Assembly (NCBI GenBank): GCA_036389315.1 | Contig: DASVQF010000040.1 | Span: 260,771-324,770, forward strand | Origin: DASQYE01 sp036389315 | GTDB taxonomy: Bacteria; Acidobacteriota; Blastocatellia; Pyrinomonadales; Pyrinomonadaceae | Length of the DNA stretch: 64,000 nt | Direction of reading: 5' to 3' | In this document: one piece after another, positions 26,493 through 34,350 of the stretch | Layout of the letters: each line of letters begins with the position of its first letter | Position numbering within the stretch: the first letter of the stretch is position 1 | The notes under the pieces: generated by a model | The model's database searches: none | What the model saw: the letters and a program-made list of their open reading frames with translations, nothing else | Told to the model about the DNA's origin: nothing | Made by a program: the position numbers and the translations under genes

Positions 26493-27173
26493 ATGAAGCT
26501 CCTGAGTTTATCTCTATTGATTTTGTGTAGTGTGCCGGGTGAAATTGTTTCGCCGTCAGTCGCAAGCAGAAGCGGGTCGAAGACCTTGACGGGGCGGGTG
26601 AGCGCGAACGCTTTGACGACTGCTGCTACCCGCTATCGAATAGATGCCGGGAAAAGCAGTTTTATGGTGCGGACGTTCTCCGGCGGGTTGCTCTGGTTCA
26701 AGGGGCACGACCACTTCATCGCGGTACGTGATTTCACGGGCGAGGCTGAGCTAACGCCAGGCGCGCTCCTTCCGGCTTCGCTTCAGGTGCGGGTGCGGGC
26801 CGACTCACTTGAAGAGACCCGCGATCTCTTCACCGCCGAGCAGAAGCAGATCATAAACCGTGAGTTGCGCGAGATAGTGCTTGAAACGGCTAAGTACCCG
26901 GAGATCACATTCAAGAGCACTGATATCACAGGCCAACAATCCGGCGGACAGTACGAGGTGAAAATAGGTGGCGACCTCACGCTGCACGGCGTCACGCGCC
27001 ATATTGTGATCCCCGCCAGCGTGACGCTTCAAGGAAGCAGCCTCAGGGCGCAGGGCGAGTTTACGATTAATCGTGAGGACTACAACGTCAAAGCAACGTC
27101 GGCTCTGAAGGGGACTATCCGTGTCAGGGATAAGCTGAAATTAACCTTCGACATCGTTGCCCAGCAGCTTTAG
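26493..27173 (+). CDS. YceI-family secreted lipid-binding protein
   Basis: 226 residues with an N-terminal signal peptide (KLLSLSLLILCSVPGEIV). The mature domain starts YRIDAGKSSFMVRTFSGG and continues with GHDHFIAVRDFTGEAEL, YPEITFKSTDI and LTLHGVTRHIVIP, the family markers. It ends in the FDIVAQQ strand. YceI proteins are periplasmic lipocalin-like carriers of isoprenoid quinone-like molecules. In this context it could serve the quinone pool used by the formate dehydrogenase, but that is only neighbourhood inference. It converges on the ArsR-like regulator. Confidence 0.87.
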   Translation: MKLLSLSLLILCSVPGEIVSPSVASRSGSKTLTGRVSANALTTAATRYRIDAGKSSFMVRTFSGGLLWFKGHDHFIAVRDFTGEAELTPGALLPASLQVRVRADSLEETRDLFTAEQKQIINRELREIVLETAKYPEITFKSTDITGQQSGGQYEVKIGGDLTLHGVTRHIVIPASVTLQGSSLRAQGEFTINREDYNVKATSALKGTIRVRDKLKLTFDIVAQQL

Positions 27174-27210
27174 ATTGCCACTAGCCTCAAAGCCTCCCGG
27201 CGACTTAAAC

Positions 27211-27822
27211 TCACTTTCGACCTCCGTCTTCCTTCGGCTCCTCTGCCCAGAAAACCCACTCCGTGCCGTTCGCGTGCTTCTCGCTCGGGGTAAGCAGTCC
27301 GCGCTCTTCGAGCAGAGTGCGCGCCCGGCGCTGCATGTTGGCGTACAAACACTGCGTTACATCTTCGAGTTCCCACCCCTGGCTCGCAAAGCCTGTCTTA
27401 CGAAAGGCGCGTTCCATTTGCGGGCGCTTTTTCTCAAAGAGGGTGGCCACCCGTTGGGCCATCTCCTGACACAATGCCTCGAACTCGGCGCATTCCTCGG
27501 CCCTGAACACCGGGAAGTTCGGCTCATAGTAACGCTCCGCCGGGTGAGTCTTCTCCCACTCGACGGCCTCGCGCAACAGCTCGCTCTTTAGCATGTCGCT
27601 GACGTGCGCATAAACGCTCGGCGCGGAAAGCCCGAGCGCCTCGGCGACCTGAGAGATAGTCTTCGGCTCCTGTGCCACGAGGTTCAGAATCTCTTCCTTC
27701 GTGCCGTCCGGCAGGAGTCTATTCTTTGCGATGGCGGCCCACGGATCGCTGTAGCCGCCGCGCCTCGACGAGACGCACTCACAAGGGAAACGCAACCCTT
27801 TAAAACCCTCTGGCACGGTCAT
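27211..27822 (-). CDS. ArsR-type winged-helix transcriptional regulator
   Basis: 203 residues; AAAGGTG precedes ATG 27822. The N-terminal winged helix is about residues 25-95 (LLPDGTKEEILNLVAQ, then TISQVAEALGLSAPSVYAHV and LLREAVEWEKTHPAERYYEP, the wing). A helical C-terminal domain of about 100 residues (FEALCQEMAQRVATLFEKK onward) probably senses a ligand or dimerises. No classic ArsR metal site is seen. The palindrome 23 bases upstream recurs before the formate dehydrogenase promoter, which suggests autoregulation and control of that operon. Confidence 0.8.
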   Translation of the reverse strand: MTVPEGFKGLRFPCECVSSRRGGYSDPWAAIAKNRLLPDGTKEEILNLVAQEPKTISQVAEALGLSAPSVYAHVSDMLKSELLREAVEWEKTHPAERYYEPNFPVFRAEECAEFEALCQEMAQRVATLFEKKRPQMERAFRKTGFASQGWELEDVTQCLYANMQRRARTLLEERGLLTPSEKHANGTEWVFWAEEPKEDGGRK

Positions 27823-27844
27823 ATTTTCACCTTTACATTCACAT

Positions 27845-27864
27845 TTTTAGGACGTATCCTAAAA
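27845..27864. promoter_or_regulatory. Operator palindrome of the ArsR-type regulator
   Basis: TTTTAGGA-CGTA-TCCTAAAA has perfect 8-bp arms and lies 23 bases upstream of the regulator start codon, where it would overlap the promoter. The related copy at 18354-18373 precedes the formate dehydrogenase genes. No third copy was found by eye in the window. Confidence 0.65.
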
Positions 27865-28073
27865 CAGTTCCCTCTAAATAAAAAACCCCCGTCTGAGATT
27901 ACCCGACTGAGGCAGCATGCATAACTCTGGCTTGTGTAGTCGGAATAGAACGTAGCACAACCCGTCTCAGGCGCAAAGCGGGCGATGACGAGTTTCAACT
28001 TAACTTCGAGCGGGCCGCCGGAAATGATGACGCCAGGGCTCTACGGCCTTTCCTATTACGAAAGGAGGTCAAC

Positions 28074-28363
28074 ATGAAAAGTCGAATCAAGTCATCTCTC
28101 ATCATCACACTTTCGGTTCTGTTCACTACCTCGGTGAACAACTCTCCGGCAGCGCGGACAGTGCCAAGAACTGACCCGCCGCCGAGATGAAGCAGATGAT
28201 GCACGATCACCTGAACCTGACGGCCAGCGAGGCGCAGGCTCGCCTGAAAGGGAATTGGGCGGGGGACATAGCTGCCTACGATAAAGTACATGAGCAAATC
28301 CTGCGCATGGCCGGCATGCTCAGCGTGGGTATCATCAATCAGCACTCCCAGGAATTCAAATAG
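28074..28363 (+). pseudogene. Frameshifted small secreted protein
   Basis: A strong AAAGGAGGT site precedes ATG 28074, which opens a 38-codon signal-peptide-like frame (KSRIKSSLIITLSVLFTTS) ending at TGA 28188. The mature domain continues in the -1 frame: from ATG 28187, KQMMHDHLNLTASEAQARL then AAYDKVHEQILRMAGMLSVG to TAG 28361-28363. Similar intact proteins have signal and domain in one frame. A TGA at 28171 in the second frame places the lesion between about 28171 and 28187. Either a one-base deletion, an assembly error, or ATGA-coupled translation of two parts could explain it. Confidence 0.65.
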
Positions 28364-28418
28364 CAGAGATGTGGAGTTCTGTTTCGTATGGATGCGGCAA
28401 TGAACAGGGAGGAAAGTT

Positions 28419-28910
28419 ATGGCAAGTCCTGCAAGTATCGGAGGGCATCCGATTCATCCGATGATTATTCCATTTCCCATTGCGCTGTGGGTCTTCTCGC
28501 TCATCGCGGACGTGATCTACCTGTGGCGCGGCAACCCGGTGTGGCGTGATTACATCGCGTTCTACACGCTGCTGGCTGGCATCATCGGCGCGGCGCTGGC
28601 GGCAGTCTTCGGCATCATTGACTGGCTCTCGATCAAAGACCGCGAGGTGAAAAAGGTCGCCGACTGGCACGCGCGCCTCAACGTCATCGCGCTTGTGATC
28701 TTCGCGGCCAGCTTTTACCTGCGGACGGCTGGCGGCTCGCAGTGGATAGGTGGAAGCTACACCATCCCGGTTTTGCTCTCCGTGCTGGGCGTCATCTTGA
28801 TTACGATCTCCGGCTATCTGGGCGGAGAACTGGTCTTCAAATATGGCGTGGCTGTCAACCCGCAATATGACACGGGTGGAGAGGCAAGAGATAAAGCACG
28901 TGCCTCGTGA
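28419..28910 (+). CDS. DUF2231 membrane protein
   Basis: 163 residues with four membrane helices. It begins with the family signature GGHPIHPMIIPFPIALWVFS and has DVIYLWRGNPVWRDYIAFYT, GIIDWLSI and a C-terminal GYLGGELVFKYGVAVN, all typical of DUF2231. Some related proteins carry haem or quinone partners but the function of this family is unknown. GGAGG upstream supports the ATG. No neighbour suggests a role. Confidence 0.88.
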   Translation: MASPASIGGHPIHPMIIPFPIALWVFSLIADVIYLWRGNPVWRDYIAFYTLLAGIIGAALAAVFGIIDWLSIKDREVKKVADWHARLNVIALVIFAASFYLRTAGGSQWIGGSYTIPVLLSVLGVILITISGYLGGELVFKYGVAVNPQYDTGGEARDKARAS

Positions 28911-29052
28911 CGCGCCCTCCCAGGGCAGATGAGATGATGAGGCGCGATTCGCCGGACGCGCTGGGCTAGAGAAGGTTTTGGGTGCGCGCACGCGCTCCGT
29001 CTGCTAATGGAGTATATTCTCACCCTGCTCAGAAAGTAGCGGGACACGAGCG

Positions 29053-29301
29053 ATGGCGGAAACAGCAGCAGACGTACTTGCTGAGGCCATTATTGATTGG
29101 GGCGTAGATACAGTCTTTGGCATCCCCGGCGATGGTATCAACGGCATTATGGAGGCGCTGCGTCAGCGGCAGGATCGTGTCCGTTTTATTCAGGTGCGCC
29201 ATGAAGAGGCCGCAGCCTTCATGGCCTGCGCGTTGCCTTACGCGATTGCCGCGAAGCTCGCCCTGACGATTTTCCGCGATAAGTTGAACGAGCTTTTCTA
29301 G
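29053..29301 (+). pseudogene. Remnant of a thiamine-diphosphate enzyme (pyruvate oxidase/acetolactate synthase type)
   Basis: 82 residues. The first 57 match the start of TPP-dependent oxidase/decarboxylase enzymes (ETAADVLAEAIIDWGVDTVF, then GIPGDGINGIMEAL and VRHEEAAAFMACA). The sequence then jumps to LPYAIAAKLA, which resembles a segment (LPYAIAAK) found several hundred residues later in intact proteins, and ends soon after. An internal deletion followed by loss of the 3' half is the simplest reading; intact enzymes have 550-600 residues. Not expected to be functional. Confidence 0.7.
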
Positions 29302-29492
29302 CTTTGAAGTTGGACGACACCGGTGAAACCCGACTGCGAGAGGCGAGGTGGTCGAGTGGGAAGGTGAGAGGGTTGCACTCTACAAAGATGATGGCCGCGT
29401 CTTCGCCTGCACAACTCTCAAGCGAAGTTTCAGTGAGGTTCAAGATAGTGACAACGCAAGCAGAGCAGACGTTACTTCATGACCATGTTGAT

Positions 29493-30341
29493 ATGCGATT
29501 GGTCGCAGGTGATCTCAGCGAATCGGCGGATCGGAATACGATTGTTCAACTCGACCCGGATCACCCAGGCTTCCGTGACGAGCAGTACCGCGCCCGCCGC
29601 AACCGGATCGCGCAGCTTGCCCTGGAGTATGAGCCCGGCACAACGATCCCCGATGCTCCATACACACCCGAGGAGCATGATGTCTGGCGCCATATCTGTG
29701 AAGCACTCGAACCGGCACATCAAAGGCACGCCTGCGCTGAGTATCTGGAATGTGTGAGACGTATGGACTTGCCGCGAGAGCGCATTCCGCAGATGCGCGA
29801 AGTGACGGCGAGGGTTGAATCCATCAGCGGGTTTCGCCTGGAGCCCGTCGCCGGGCTGGTCGAGCCGCGCGTCTTTCTCGAATCCTTAGCCAACGGCGTG
29901 TTTCTCTCAACCCAGTATATCCGGCATTACTCTACGCCACTCTACACTCCGGAGCCCGACGTAGCCCATGAAATCATCGGGCACGCGACGACTCTGGCAA
30001 GCGAGAGACTCGCCGAGCTGAATCGTTTAGTCGGTCGTGCTGTCAAACGCACAGCGTCGCCTGAGGCACTTGAACGCCTGGCCCGTGTCTACTGGTTCAC
30101 CATAGAGTTCGGCGTTCTGCGCGAAGATGGGAACGTAAAGGCATATGGCACAGGGTTATTATCGTCGGCTGGAGAATTGGAAGCGATGCATGATGCAGAG
30201 CTTCGTCCCTTAGATATAGAAGCGGCATCTCATCAAACTTACGACCCCACGCATTACCAGCCGGTTTTATACTGCGCTGATTCTTTTGAGGAGATGTATC
30301 AGACGCTCAGAGATTTCCTCGTAGGGGTTTCCCGTCGTTGA
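29493..30341 (+). CDS. phhA: Phenylalanine 4-monooxygenase (aromatic amino acid hydroxylase)
   Basis: 282 residues from ATG 29493. The frame stays open to 29304 but the extra residues look random, and another frame there reads VEWEGERVALYKDDGRVFA. The iron site is clear: EPDVAHEIIGH supplies two His and YWFTIEFG the Glu. Earlier, YTPEEHDVWRHICEAL and FLSTQYIRHYSTPLYTPE are family markers. It converts phenylalanine to tyrosine with a pterin cofactor and oxygen. The exact start is uncertain, and upstream DNA contains gene remnants. Confidence 0.88.
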   Translation: MRLVAGDLSESADRNTIVQLDPDHPGFRDEQYRARRNRIAQLALEYEPGTTIPDAPYTPEEHDVWRHICEALEPAHQRHACAEYLECVRRMDLPRERIPQMREVTARVESISGFRLEPVAGLVEPRVFLESLANGVFLSTQYIRHYSTPLYTPEPDVAHEIIGHATTLASERLAELNRLVGRAVKRTASPEALERLARVYWFTIEFGVLREDGNVKAYGTGLLSSAGELEAMHDAELRPLDIEAASHQTYDPTHYQPVLYCADSFEEMYQTLRDFLVGVSRR

Positions 30342-30467
30342 CACCAAGCTCTGCCTTCGATGAATTGAAGCCGGCTGGCCCGCCTGGGCCAGTGGCATCA
30401 GTCACATGATGAGTGGTCGGCCATAACTCCTATGATATTATTCTGTGAAATGAGGGAGATCATTAGC

Positions 30468-31088
30468 ATGAACAGATTCTCGATTGTCGCCCCGTTAATT
30501 ATCGGGCTTTCCGTTTGCAGCCTGAGCTGTCAGAGGGCCGCTCAGCCTCATAGCAACACAGCGAGTGCAAATGGCACGAATTCTTCCAACAGCGCGAAGA
30601 TGGGCGCAGCATCTCAGCCGCCAAGCGCTCCCCAGACGCAGTTGAAGGTTGGCGACGCGGCTCCTGATTTTACGCTCACAGACACCGAGGGCCAGCCCGT
30701 AAAACTCTCTGACTTTCGCGGCAAGAAGAATGTGGTCTTAGCCTTCTACGTGTTAGCCTTTACCGGCGGTTGAACGAAGGAACTCAAGGCATATCAGGCT
30801 GATATTGCCAAATTCGAGCAGAGCAACACACAGGTCTTAGGGATCAGCGTAGACAGCTACGCGGCCAACAAACGCTTCAAGGAAGACATTGGCGTGACCT
30901 TCCCCTTGCTCAGTGATTTCAAGCGCAAGGTGGTCAGAGACTACGGCATCTTTGACGAAGAGGGTGGCTACGGCACGCGCGCCACCTTCACCATTGATAA
31001 AGAAGGAATCATCAGGCACATCGAGCAGGGAAAATCAGCTATAGACCCGACGGGCGCTTACCAAGCGTGCAGCACCCTGGCCGATTGA
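30468..31088 (+). CDS. Selenocysteine peroxiredoxin (AhpC/TSA family), exported
   Basis: 206 residues when the in-frame TGA at 30771-30773 is read as selenocysteine (Sec102). The frame is open on both sides: KVGDAAPDFTLTDTEG, then NVVLAFYVLAFTGG-U-TKELKAYQADIAKFE, then VLGISVDSYAANKRF and ATFTIDKEGIIRHIEQG. The UGA falls exactly at the peroxidatic Cys position of AhpC/TSA proteins. ATG 30468 has GGGAG upstream and starts an export signal (SIVAPLIIGLSVCSLSC, possible lipoprotein). It would reduce peroxides outside the cytoplasm. The nearby selA gene supports recoding; a nonsense mutation is less likely because the rest is intact. Confidence 0.82.
30788..30809 (+). promoter_or_regulatory. Candidate SECIS hairpin after the peroxiredoxin UGA
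   Basis: GGC-ATATCA (30788-30796) pairs with TGATAT-T-GCC (30800-30809) around a GGC loop, leaving one bulged T. The hairpin starts 14 bases after the UGA. Bacterial SECIS elements have a short stem with a bulged U and a G-rich loop in this distance range. The bulge is on the 3' side here, unlike E. coli. Confidence 0.55.
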
Positions 31089-31340
31089 AAATCATGGGTT
31101 GCGTCGGGGCGCGCGGGCCTTGCGCTGATGAATCTTCAGCTCATCCTTACAGCAAGTCAGGCGCGGGTATTACTTATCACTCAAGTCCAGTTTATAGTGG
31201 TGTGCCGAACGCCCGGTCATGCGCTCATCCCCCGACACAGTATTCGTAATGCGTGCCTAAGGCTTATCCTGATTAACTTACTACGTTTCTTTCAGCACTT
31301 ACTTACTGATGCTTGCCGGACAGCCTGTTTCTTCACGAGG

Positions 31341-33245
31341 TCAGCCGGTGTGCTTGGCCCCTGAGCGCTCTATTTTTCCGGCACGCTCGGCCTGAGTTTC
31401 AGGCTGTTCTTCCGCGCCTAAGGCTTCGGCCTTGGCTATGTTCAGCGCCGAGCGTATCAGCCCCAGATGCGTGAAGCCCTGCGGATAATTGCCCAGTAGC
31501 TCGCGGCTCACAGGGTCAATCTCTTCGCTCAGGAGTCCAAGATCGTTGGCATAACCTGTGACACGTTCAAACAGCGCCTTTGCTTCGTCTACTCGCCCGC
31601 CCTGCGCCAGGCAGTCCACTAGCCAGAAGCTACAGAGCGCGAAAGTGGCCTCGCCGCCGGGCAGCGCATCGTCGGAGAGATAACGATAAACAAGGCCGTA
31701 CGAAGTCAGTTGCTCCCTTATCTTGTTGACGGTTGAGACAACGCGCGCATCGGTTGCCGGAAGAAAGCCCAGTTGCGGAATCATGAGCGCACTCGCATCC
31801 AGCGCGGTCTCGCCTAAAGCTTGCGTGAACGCCCCTATCTTCTCATTGTAACCTTCCGCCAGAATCTCATGACGAATCGCTTCACGCGCCTTTTCCCACG
31901 CCGCCACATCGCCCTTTAAGCCGTCCCTCTTCGAGAGACGCAGGGCGCGGTCAAGCGCAACCCAGCAGAGCAGCTTCGAGTAGAGAAAGTGCCGGGGGCC
32001 TCCACGCACCTCCCAGATTCCTCTGTCCGGTTCGCGCCACCTCTCCGCGGTCTGGTCGGCCATATACTTCAGCATCTCCCACATGTCTGCGCGAAGGGGC
32101 CGCTGTATATGCTCATGGTAGAGATAGGCTGCGTCTATCACTTCACCGTAGATGTCTAGCTGCTTCTGATTGTACGCAGCGTTCCCGATACGCACGGGCC
32201 TTGAGCAACGATAGCCTTCCAGGTGGTCTAGCGTACGTTCGGGTAGATGAGCACCGCCGTCTATCCTGTACATGATTTGCAGCTCTCGCCCGCAGGGAAT
32301 GCACAACTTATCAAGCCAGTCGAAGAAGTCCGTAGCCTCTTCGTAGTAGCCAAGTAGTTGCATGCTGTAGAGAATCAGAGACGAATCACGCAGCCATGTG
32401 TAGCGGTAATCCCAGTTGCGTACGCCGCCTATCTCTTCGGGTAAAGAGGTGGTCGGAGCGGCAACAATCGCGCCCGTAGGCTCGTAGGTGAGCAGTTTGA
32501 GCACAAGGGCGCTCCGGCGCACGAGCTTTTCATACGGGCCCTTGTACGTGCAAGTGTCAGACCACTCGCGCCAGTAAGAGAGCGTGCGCTGCATCTCTGC
32601 CTCGGCATCAATTTTGGGCGGGCAGACGGACGTGTGATCTCTGTCGTCAAAATATGTGAGCGTAATCCACCGTCGCTCGCCCGCTTTGATTCCGAAGCGG
32701 CAGACAAAAGCGCCTGATTCATCTCGCTCGAACTTCGCGGGGCAGAAAAGCGCGAGGGCCCGGCGTCCGATATAAGCTGCAACGCCGTCTTCACGCAGAT
32801 CATAGGAAGACTCAGCCTGCGCATAATCAAAAGTCGGTCGAAAGCGGACTTCGACCTCCGGCTCGCCGTCCAGCCCTTCTACCATTCTAAGGATGCGATA
32901 GCTTGAGGCTATGTCCTCACGCTCATACGTCTCGGACAAGCGCTCCACCGGCATCAAGTCGGTCAAACGAAATCGGCCCGCGCCCGTGGAAAAGATAGTA
33001 GTCAGAACATTCGTGTTTTCTACGTAAGAGCGCGTGGATGCGGCGTGCGGGCTGGCCGGGCCGATGCGGAAATATCCGCCCCTGCGCCTGTCAAGCAGAC
33101 GACAGAAGATGGCCGCACTGTCGAAGCGCGGCCAGCACAACCAGTCCATCGAACCGTCGCTTGAAATGAGTGCTGCCGTGTGCGCATCGCCGATAAGCGC
33201 GTAGTCGCGCAGTGGCCTGTAATCGCTTTTGTGTGCGCCCGCCAT
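31341..33245 (-). CDS. Glycoside hydrolase family 15 (glucoamylase/trehalase-like)
   Basis: 634 residues from ATG 33245 (TTG 33296 would add 17). It starts YRPLRDYALIGDAHTAALIS, then GSMDWLCWPRFDS, typical of cytoplasmic bacterial GH15. The catalytic barrel shows GVRNWDYRYTWLRDSS, the general-acid region REPDRGIWEVRGGPRHF, and near the end LGNYPQGFTHLGLI, the general-base region. Such enzymes hydrolyse trehalose, dextrins or glycosidic ends of storage glucans. No signal peptide, so it is intracellular. It converges with the peroxiredoxin gene; 31089-31340 between them holds nothing recognisable. Confidence 0.9.
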   Translation of the reverse strand: MAGAHKSDYRPLRDYALIGDAHTAALISSDGSMDWLCWPRFDSAAIFCRLLDRRRGGYFRIGPASPHAASTRSYVENTNVLTTIFSTGAGRFRLTDLMPVERLSETYEREDIASSYRILRMVEGLDGEPEVEVRFRPTFDYAQAESSYDLREDGVAAYIGRRALALFCPAKFERDESGAFVCRFGIKAGERRWITLTYFDDRDHTSVCPPKIDAEAEMQRTLSYWREWSDTCTYKGPYEKLVRRSALVLKLLTYEPTGAIVAAPTTSLPEEIGGVRNWDYRYTWLRDSSLILYSMQLLGYYEEATDFFDWLDKLCIPCGRELQIMYRIDGGAHLPERTLDHLEGYRCSRPVRIGNAAYNQKQLDIYGEVIDAAYLYHEHIQRPLRADMWEMLKYMADQTAERWREPDRGIWEVRGGPRHFLYSKLLCWVALDRALRLSKRDGLKGDVAAWEKAREAIRHEILAEGYNEKIGAFTQALGETALDASALMIPQLGFLPATDARVVSTVNKIREQLTSYGLVYRYLSDDALPGGEATFALCSFWLVDCLAQGGRVDEAKALFERVTGYANDLGLLSEEIDPVSRELLGNYPQGFTHLGLIRSALNIAKAEALGAEEQPETQAERAGKIERSGAKHTG

Positions 33246-33338
33246 TAGCCCACAGAGATTTGACCAGTCACTATCAAACCCATCACCTCGATACAATGTG
33301 ACCTGCCGCGCCGGTTCCGCCGAATGGCACGTCGCGGC

Positions 33339-33482
33339 CTAAATCGTCCGCCGACTCTTTATCGGGTTGATGACGAACACGACGAAGGCCGCCGCCGGCA
33401 GCAGGTGAATCAGATTTCCCACGTGCGCTAAAAGTCCAACTACCCAGAGCACCAGTAAAATGAGAATGATTGTCCATAACAT
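33339..33482 (-). CDS. Lmo0937-family small membrane protein
   Basis: 47 residues from ATG 33482, preceded by AAAAGGAGGAAACTCG, a strong ribosome-binding site; the longer frame to 33533 is not supported. The protein is two hydrophobic helices (LWTIILILLVLWVVGLLAHV, then IHLLPAAAFVVFVINPI) and a basic end KSRR. This is the pattern of the Lmo0937 family of tiny membrane proteins, function unknown, often stress-induced. It is 31 bases upstream-side of the GH15 5' end region on the same strand. Confidence 0.8.
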   Translation of the reverse strand: MLWTIILILLVLWVVGLLAHVGNLIHLLPAAAFVVFVINPIKSRRTI

Positions 33483-33563
33483 AACGAGTTTCCTCCTTTT
33501 CTGTGCAGTTGATTCACAAACAGATTCGCCCACGTTTCCGCGCCCAAAAGCTGTAGCATAAAA

Positions 33564-33594
33564 AAGAGGCGGCGAGCCATCCCCGCCGCCTCTT
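33564..33594 (-). terminator. Rho-independent terminator
   Basis: AAGAGGCGGCG (33564-33574) and CGCCGCCTCTT (33584-33594) form a perfect 11-bp stem with a 9-base loop. On the minus strand it is followed by TTTTT, so it ends the transcript of the gene at 33649-34137. Confidence 0.8.
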
Positions 33595-33648
33595 AATTAA
33601 GGAGCAAACAGAGCCGCAGCACTTCGCCTTGTTCAAAACAATCTCATG

Positions 33649-34137
33649 CTATTTCCCGCTCTGTGGTTGGACATTACTCATCGCGCCGCGAAATGTGACG
33701 TATAGATCGGAGAGCCTGTCAGCCGCCGCCGGGTCTGAGCGCGCTAGGAGCGTGATGGTCTCGTCGCGCTCGACAAGCAAGGCTTTGAGTCGTTCGCGCT
33801 GCGCCGCAGTCAGATCGGATGCTGCGCCTTTGTCTATCTGGCCGCGCAGCGAGGTGAAGAAATCGCTCGCCATTTGCCGCGCAGGCTCGTACTCTCCGCG
33901 ACGCGCATCAATTGTCGCTTCGGAGAGACTATTTTCCAACTGGCTGAGGCGCAGTTCCCTTTGCGCTGCGTCGCGCTGCCCGGCGTACTCGCGTGCCTTG
34001 AGCCACATGGGCAGAAGCCCCAGCAGGAAAACTGCGACGATGATTCCGAAGTAGATGCCCATCTTCTTCCACGGAATCTGTAAGCCTGTTTCTCTCTCTA
34101 CGGCGAACGGCTGCGCCTCACCTTTAATTGCGCTCAT
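33649..34137 (-). CDS. Membrane-anchored coiled-coil hypothetical protein
   Basis: 162 residues. A short cytoplasmic N-terminus precedes one membrane helix (about residues 27-46, GIYFGIIVAVFLLGLLPMWL). A long charged helical domain follows (REYAGQRDAAQRELRLSQLE, then AQRERLKALLVERDETITLL), ending YVTFRGAMSNVQPQSGK. The layout suggests a periplasmic or cytoplasmic coiled-coil attached to the membrane. No family recognised. GAGG upstream of ATG 34137 supports the start; it has its own terminator and is divergent from the histidine kinase at 34351. Confidence 0.7.
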   Translation of the reverse strand: MSAIKGEAQPFAVERETGLQIPWKKMGIYFGIIVAVFLLGLLPMWLKAREYAGQRDAAQRELRLSQLENSLSEATIDARRGEYEPARQMASDFFTSLRGQIDKGAASDLTAAQRERLKALLVERDETITLLARSDPAAADRLSDLYVTFRGAMSNVQPQSGK

Positions 34138-34350
34138 TGATTAAGCTCCTCTATGTGTACTATGACAGGAATGATCGGCTCAAAGTTAACCTGCCGCGCC
34201 GCGAAGGCGAAACCGTATGAATACTTATACGGCGTAGGTGTTTCCCCTTATGCCAAACAGGCGCGCTTGTTATACTCTTAATCGTTCCCCAGCCTTTTTC
34301 ATCTTTCTCCCCTGAGCGGGCGGATTATTCAGCATCCGGGGTCTTAATCT

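Noticed and set aside
30771..30773. Nonsense mutation in the peroxiredoxin
   Set aside because: The codon falls precisely on the catalytic position, the downstream half is fully conserved, a SECIS-like hairpin follows and selA is present.
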